DNA of 64,000 nt from NCBI RefSeq assembly GCF_023516595.1, contig NZ_JAMGBG010000029.1, positions 1 through 64,000 on the forward strand, in the 5' to 3' direction. Source of the stretch: Streptomyces neyagawaensis. Its GTDB lineage: Bacteria > Actinomycetota > Actinomycetes > Streptomycetales > Streptomycetaceae. The position numbers and the translations under genes were made by a program. Positions 61,491 to 64,000 of this stretch are shown one piece after another (position 1 is the first letter of the stretch; each line of letters begins with the position of its first letter). The notes below the pieces were generated by a model. That model saw only the letters and a program-made list of their open reading frames with translations. It was not told the origin of the DNA and ran no database searches.

Positions 61491-62263
61491 GCGGGGCTCC
61501 CTTGGGAGGGGGGTTCGGGGCTGGGGGAGGTGGCTCCGGTGGTACCGACGGGGAGTCCGGTGGCTGGGGCGGTGGATCCGGTCGTGGCGGCGGTGGGTCC
61601 GGTCGTGTCGGCGGGGGCTTCGGCGGTCGTGCCGGCGGCTTTGGTCGTGTCAACCTGGGCTTCGAGCAGTGGCTGGTCGATGGTCATCTCGACGGCAGTC
61701 GGGGTGAAGCCGTTGCAGGGGTTGTTGATCTGGGGGCAGTTGGAGACCAGCACGAGGACGTCGCGTTCGGCACGCAGGGTCAGGGACAGCCCCGGCGCGG
61801 AGATGCCGTCGACGATGCCGAGGGTGCCGTCCTTCTCGACCGGCACGTTCATGTACCAGTTGATGTTCGACACGAGGTCGCGTTTGCCGAGGCCGTGCCG
61901 GGCGCCCTCCGCGAGGAAGTTGTCCACGCAGGCGTGCTGCGACCAGGTGTGGTGCCCGTACCGCAGGGTGTTCGACTCCTTCGAGCAGGCGCCGCCCACC
62001 GTGTCGTGCCGGCCGACGTCGTCGGCGACCACGGTCATCAGCGGGGTGTGCTCGTTGGACATCAGCACACTGCCGGTGGTGAGGAAGATGCCGCCCTGCG
62101 CGTGGATCGTGTCGGGAGCGCTGTAGCGGACGGCTGTGTCGTGGGCGTCGTACACGAGGAAGTCGACGGCCTGGTTGCCGTGCAGATCGGTGAGGGTGAG
62201 GGTCCCGCCGGCCGGGACGACGGCGGACCAGGCGGCGCGGGCCGCGACGACCACGGAAGTCAT
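61487..62263 (-). CDS. DUF1989 protein, urea carboxylase-associated protein 2 / carboxyguanidine deiminase subunit
   Basis: A 258-residue protein of the UAAP2 type. Core residues 1-~205 include LTDLHGNQAVDFLVYDAHD, GGACSKESNTLRYGHHTWSQHACVDNF (Cys/His cluster, probably zinc) and VSNINWYMNVPVEKDGTLGI. The last ~50 residues are Thr/Ala/Pro-rich and disordered (TTKAAGTTAEAPADTTGPTA), encoded by small DNA repeats, unusual for the family. Stop overlaps the carboxylase start; its ATG overlaps the stop of a 15-codon micro-ORF. Homologues CgdA/CgdB deiminate carboxyguanidine to allophanate. Confidence 0.88.
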   Translation of the reverse strand: MTSVVVAARAAWSAVVPAGGTLTLTDLHGNQAVDFLVYDAHDTAVRYSAPDTIHAQGGIFLTTGSVLMSNEHTPLMTVVADDVGRHDTVGGACSKESNTLRYGHHTWSQHACVDNFLAEGARHGLGKRDLVSNINWYMNVPVEKDGTLGIVDGISAPGLSLTLRAERDVLVLVSNCPQINNPCNGFTPTAVEMTIDQPLLEAQVDTTKAAGTTAEAPADTTGPTAATTGSTAPATGLPVGTTGATSPSPEPPSQGSPA

Positions 62264-62307
62264 ACGGTCCCCCTCGCGGCTCGGGCCGCAATGATCACGG
62301 TTGTCAT
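62260..62307 (-). CDS. 15-residue coupled micro-ORF, partial duplicate of the downstream gene start
   Basis: ATG at 62307 overlaps the stop of the upstream DUF1989 gene (ATGA), and its TGA overlaps the ATG of the next DUF1989 gene (ATGA). The peptide MTTVIIAARAARGTV mirrors MTSVVVAARAAW, the start of the downstream protein, and the DNA matches at about 26 of 33 positions with a 44-bp offset; the preceding AGGGGG is duplicated too. It looks like a tandem duplication of the gene start that became a coupling ORF. Confidence 0.7.
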   Translation of the reverse strand: MTTVIIAARAARGTV

Positions 62308-63128
62308 GCGGACCCCCTGGCGGTGTGGAACTCGGCGGTGTTGAGGAAGGCCCGGCGTCCCTCCGGGGTGGCGTTCCACAGCGGATCGTCAGGCTCGGTC
62401 GCTCGGGCCCGCCAGGCGAGCACCTCCAGCGCGGTGCTCACGTACTCCGGGCGCGGATCGGCCGGGTGCGGGACGTTGGCGATGAGGACGGTGACGTCCT
62501 GCTCGGTGCGCAGGGTGACGCTGGTGCCGGGGCCGGCGGAGCCGGTGAAGTCGAGGGTGCCGTCGTCGCGTACCTGGACGCCCTGGAAGAACGAGAGGGA
62601 GGGCGGCAGGTCGCGGGGGCCGAGGCCGTTCTTCGCGGCGGCGAGCTTGAACAGTTCGCGTCCGGCGGGGGAGGGGGACTGGGGGCTGCCGTCGCCGTAA
62701 CGGGCGGTGTTGCGTACGAGGGTGGAGGTGCCGCACAGCGCGTCGTGCCGGCCGGAGGTGTCGGCGACCAGGGAGGCGAGGACGCGGCCCTGGTCGGACA
62801 GGAGCAGGACCCCTGCGCCGAGGTAGGCGTTCCACTGGACCTTGACGGTGTCGGCGACGTTCAGCCGCTCCCAGGGACGGTCGGCGACGTACAGCAGGAC
62901 GTGGGCGCAGGCGTCGCCGTGCGGGTCGGTCAGGCGCAGCTCCGTGCCGCGGGCCAGCACCTTGTGCGTGTAGTTGCCGCCCGCGACGGTCTCGGCCCAC
63001 ACGAGGGGGCCGGCGTCGGGCGGCGGGTCGGGCCAGTCGCCGGCCGGGACGACCGGCATCGCCTCGGCGCGGGTGCCCTCCTGCGCGCGGGCGTGGTCGC
63101 GTGCTCCGTACGTGGTCGCTGTCGCCAT
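62304..63128 (-). CDS. DUF1989 protein, urea carboxylase-associated protein 1 / carboxyguanidine deiminase subunit
   Basis: A 274-residue paralogue of the next gene (UAAP1 type). Conserved elements are ETVAGGNYTHKVLARGTELRLTDPHGDACAHVLLY, DTSGRHDALCGTSTLVRNTARYGDG and LPPSLSFFQGVQVRDDGTLDFTG. ATG 63128 (MATATTYGARD) follows CGGAGG at 7 nt; a longer frame to 63200 crosses the operator and is unlikely. First gene of the operon. With UAAP2 it probably forms the heterooligomeric carboxyguanidine deiminase known as CgdAB. Confidence 0.88.
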   Translation of the reverse strand: MATATTYGARDHARAQEGTRAEAMPVVPAGDWPDPPPDAGPLVWAETVAGGNYTHKVLARGTELRLTDPHGDACAHVLLYVADRPWERLNVADTVKVQWNAYLGAGVLLLSDQGRVLASLVADTSGRHDALCGTSTLVRNTARYGDGSPQSPSPAGRELFKLAAAKNGLGPRDLPPSLSFFQGVQVRDDGTLDFTGSAGPGTSVTLRTEQDVTVLIANVPHPADPRPEYVSTALEVLAWRARATEPDDPLWNATPEGRRAFLNTAEFHTARGSA

Positions 63129-63153
63129 GGCGGGACCTCCGGGTGCGGCGCTC

Positions 63154-63175
63154 ATTTCTGTCGTGCGACAGAAAT
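63154..63175. promoter_or_regulatory. TetR-type operator between the operon and the tetR gene
   Basis: ATTTCTGTCG-TG-CGACAGAAAT: perfect 10-bp arms around 2 nt, 26 bp upstream of the first operon gene and 143 bp upstream of the divergent TetR gene. The AT-rich arms stand out in this GC-rich context. Almost certainly the binding site of the adjacent regulator. Confidence 0.82.
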
Positions 63176-63318
63176 TAGGGGGGAGGTGGGTCGCCGCCAT
63201 GTCCCACGTGTTGCGGGGCAGTTACTGGGGCCTCACCGGCCGGATGTTGGCGGGTGGGGTGGTGGGGGTTGATCGCCTTCCGGTGGGATGTCGCCGTGTG
63301 TGTGCGAGGATCGAACGC

Positions 63319-64000
63319 ATGGGAAGCGCGGGTGGTGCGGGCGAACGCACGGGAGGCGCGGGTCGTGCGGGCGAACCCGCGGGACGTGCCGGTGGTGCGG
63401 GCGAACGCGCGGGAACCGGTGCTGCGGGCGAGCGCACGGGAAGTGCCGGTGCTGCGGGTGGGCGGCGGGTCGGGAGGCCCAGGGTCGCGCAGCGGCCGGA
63501 CAGCGGGTTGTCGCCGCGCGGCGAACTCCTCGCGGCGGCGGCCGAGTTGTTCACCACGCGTGGCTATGCCGCCACCACCACCCGGGCCGTAGCCGAGCGG
63601 GCCGGGATGCGGCAGGCGTCCATGTATCACTACGTCTCCGGCAAGGAGGAGTTGCTGGCGGAGCTCCTGGAGTCCACGGTGACGCCGTCCCTGGGGTACG
63701 CCCGTGAACTGCTCACCCGGGACGCCGACCCGGCCGAGGAGCGGCTGTGGGAGCTGTGTCGCGCCGATGTGGAGTTGCTGTGCGGCGGCCCGCACAACCT
63801 CGGCGGGCTGTACCTCCTCCCCGAGGTCCGCGCCGAACGCTTCGCCGGCTTCCATGCCGTGCGGGCCGAACTGAAGGATGCCTACGGCCAGTTGATCGCG
63901 GCGACGGCCGTGGGCGCGGCGCTGGCCAAGAGTGAGCTGGAGCTGCGGACCGACCTCGTGTTCGGGCTGATCGAGGGGGTCATCCTCGTGCACCGCTCCG
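63319..64000 (+). CDS. TetR-family regulator with Gly/Ala-rich N-terminal repeats (cut by window edge)
   Basis: Open from ATG 63319 (GCGAGGA upstream) to the right edge, 227 codons. Residues ~5-50 are an in-frame repeat (GGAGERTGGAGRAGEPAGRA). The TetR helix-turn-helix follows at ~66-115: GELLAAAAELFTTRGYAATTTRAVAERAGMRQASMYHYVSGKEELLAELL. The ligand domain begins afterwards (CRADVELLCGGPHNLGGLYLLPEVRAERF) and is incomplete. Divergent from the UAAP1-UAAP2-carboxylase-atzF operon with a palindromic operator between, so a local repressor is likely. Confidence 0.88.
   Translation, partial: MGSAGGAGERTGGAGRAGEPAGRAGGAGERAGTGAAGERTGSAGAAGGRRVGRPRVAQRPDSGLSPRGELLAAAAELFTTRGYAATTTRAVAERAGMRQASMYHYVSGKEELLAELLESTVTPSLGYARELLTRDADPAEERLWELCRADVELLCGGPHNLGGLYLLPEVRAERFAGFHAVRAELKDAYGQLIAATAVGAALAKSELELRTDLVFGLIEGVILVHRS
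63331..63468 (+). repeat. 27-30 bp tandem repeats inside the tetR coding sequence
   Basis: Four full units and a part: GGTGGTGCGGGCGAACGCAC plus GGGAGGCGCG and variants, at 63331, 63361, 63391 and 63418, then a partial at 63448. Unit lengths are multiples of three, so the frame is kept and each adds 9-10 Gly/Ala/Glu/Arg residues. Confidence 0.85.

Overview
The window is a high-GC actinobacterial chromosome segment that I assign to Streptomyces. Evidence: strong GC3 codon bias, many GTG starts, a complete Pup-proteasome locus, a mycothiol gene, the gyl (glycerol) operon, and gene order that, from memory, mirrors the Streptomyces coelicolor SCO1631-SCO1668 neighbourhood read backwards. I see no rRNA, tRNA, CRISPR array, insertion sequence or prophage. 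One gene is cut by each edge: a RecD-like helicase on the left and a TetR regulator on the right.

Layout. 1-5.6 kb: RecD-like helicase (partial) and aldo/keto reductase, an F420-type oxidoreductase, a ferritin-like protein and CorA. 5.6-9.1 kb: a conserved actinobacterial cassette of phosphomutase-like protein, DUF3090 protein, SCO1664-family kinase-like protein and mycothiol ligase MshC. 9.5-16.6 kb: a Tat-exported beta-propeller, the PAC2 protein ParJ, and an accessory-looking block of GntR regulator, GNAT/ATP-grasp fusion and membrane-tethered adenylation protein. 16.8-22.1 kb: glycerol operon glpF-glpK-glpD with its IclR-type regulator gylR. 22.4-36.6 kb: metH, a HAD phosphatase, two peptide-type solute-binding lipoproteins, an orphan NarL-type response regulator behind a RecB-like nuclease, a site-2 protease, TrmI, a small exported protein and a ferredoxin. 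36.8-53 kb: arc, dop, pup, an endonuclease VII-like gene, prcB and prcA, then LacI/MFS, pafA, two FKBPs, pafB, pafC, two small genes, tatA and tatC. 53.2-56 kb: a HelY-type helicase. 56.1-64 kb: atzF, urea/guanidine carboxylase and two DUF1989 proteins in one operon, divergent from a TetR gene.

How parts may work together. Three genes for nucleic-acid enzymes (RecD-like helicase at the left edge, RecB-like nuclease, HelY-like helicase) each have upstream a match to the mycobacterial PafBC-dependent DNA-damage promoter (TTGTCRGTG, exactly 8 nt, TAnnnT). One of these lies inside the preceding coding sequence, and two sit so close to the start codon that the mRNA would be nearly leaderless. pafB and pafC are in the same window, so the Pup locus and a local damage regulon appear physically linked. 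The right-end operon has the gene content of guanidine degradation (carboxylase, carboxyguanidine deiminase subunits, allophanate hydrolase) but is apparently controlled by a TetR repressor at a near-perfect palindrome, with no room for a guanidine riboswitch. A 44-bp duplication in it has created a translationally coupled micro-ORF.

A recurring oddity is degenerate tandem repeats around gene ends (near 9.1, 16.6, 30.6, 51.3 and 57.9 kb); at 51.3 kb, and more weakly at 57.9 kb, the units look like copies of the 3' end and stop codon of the neighbouring gene. All functions are inferred from sequence read by eye; no database search was run.
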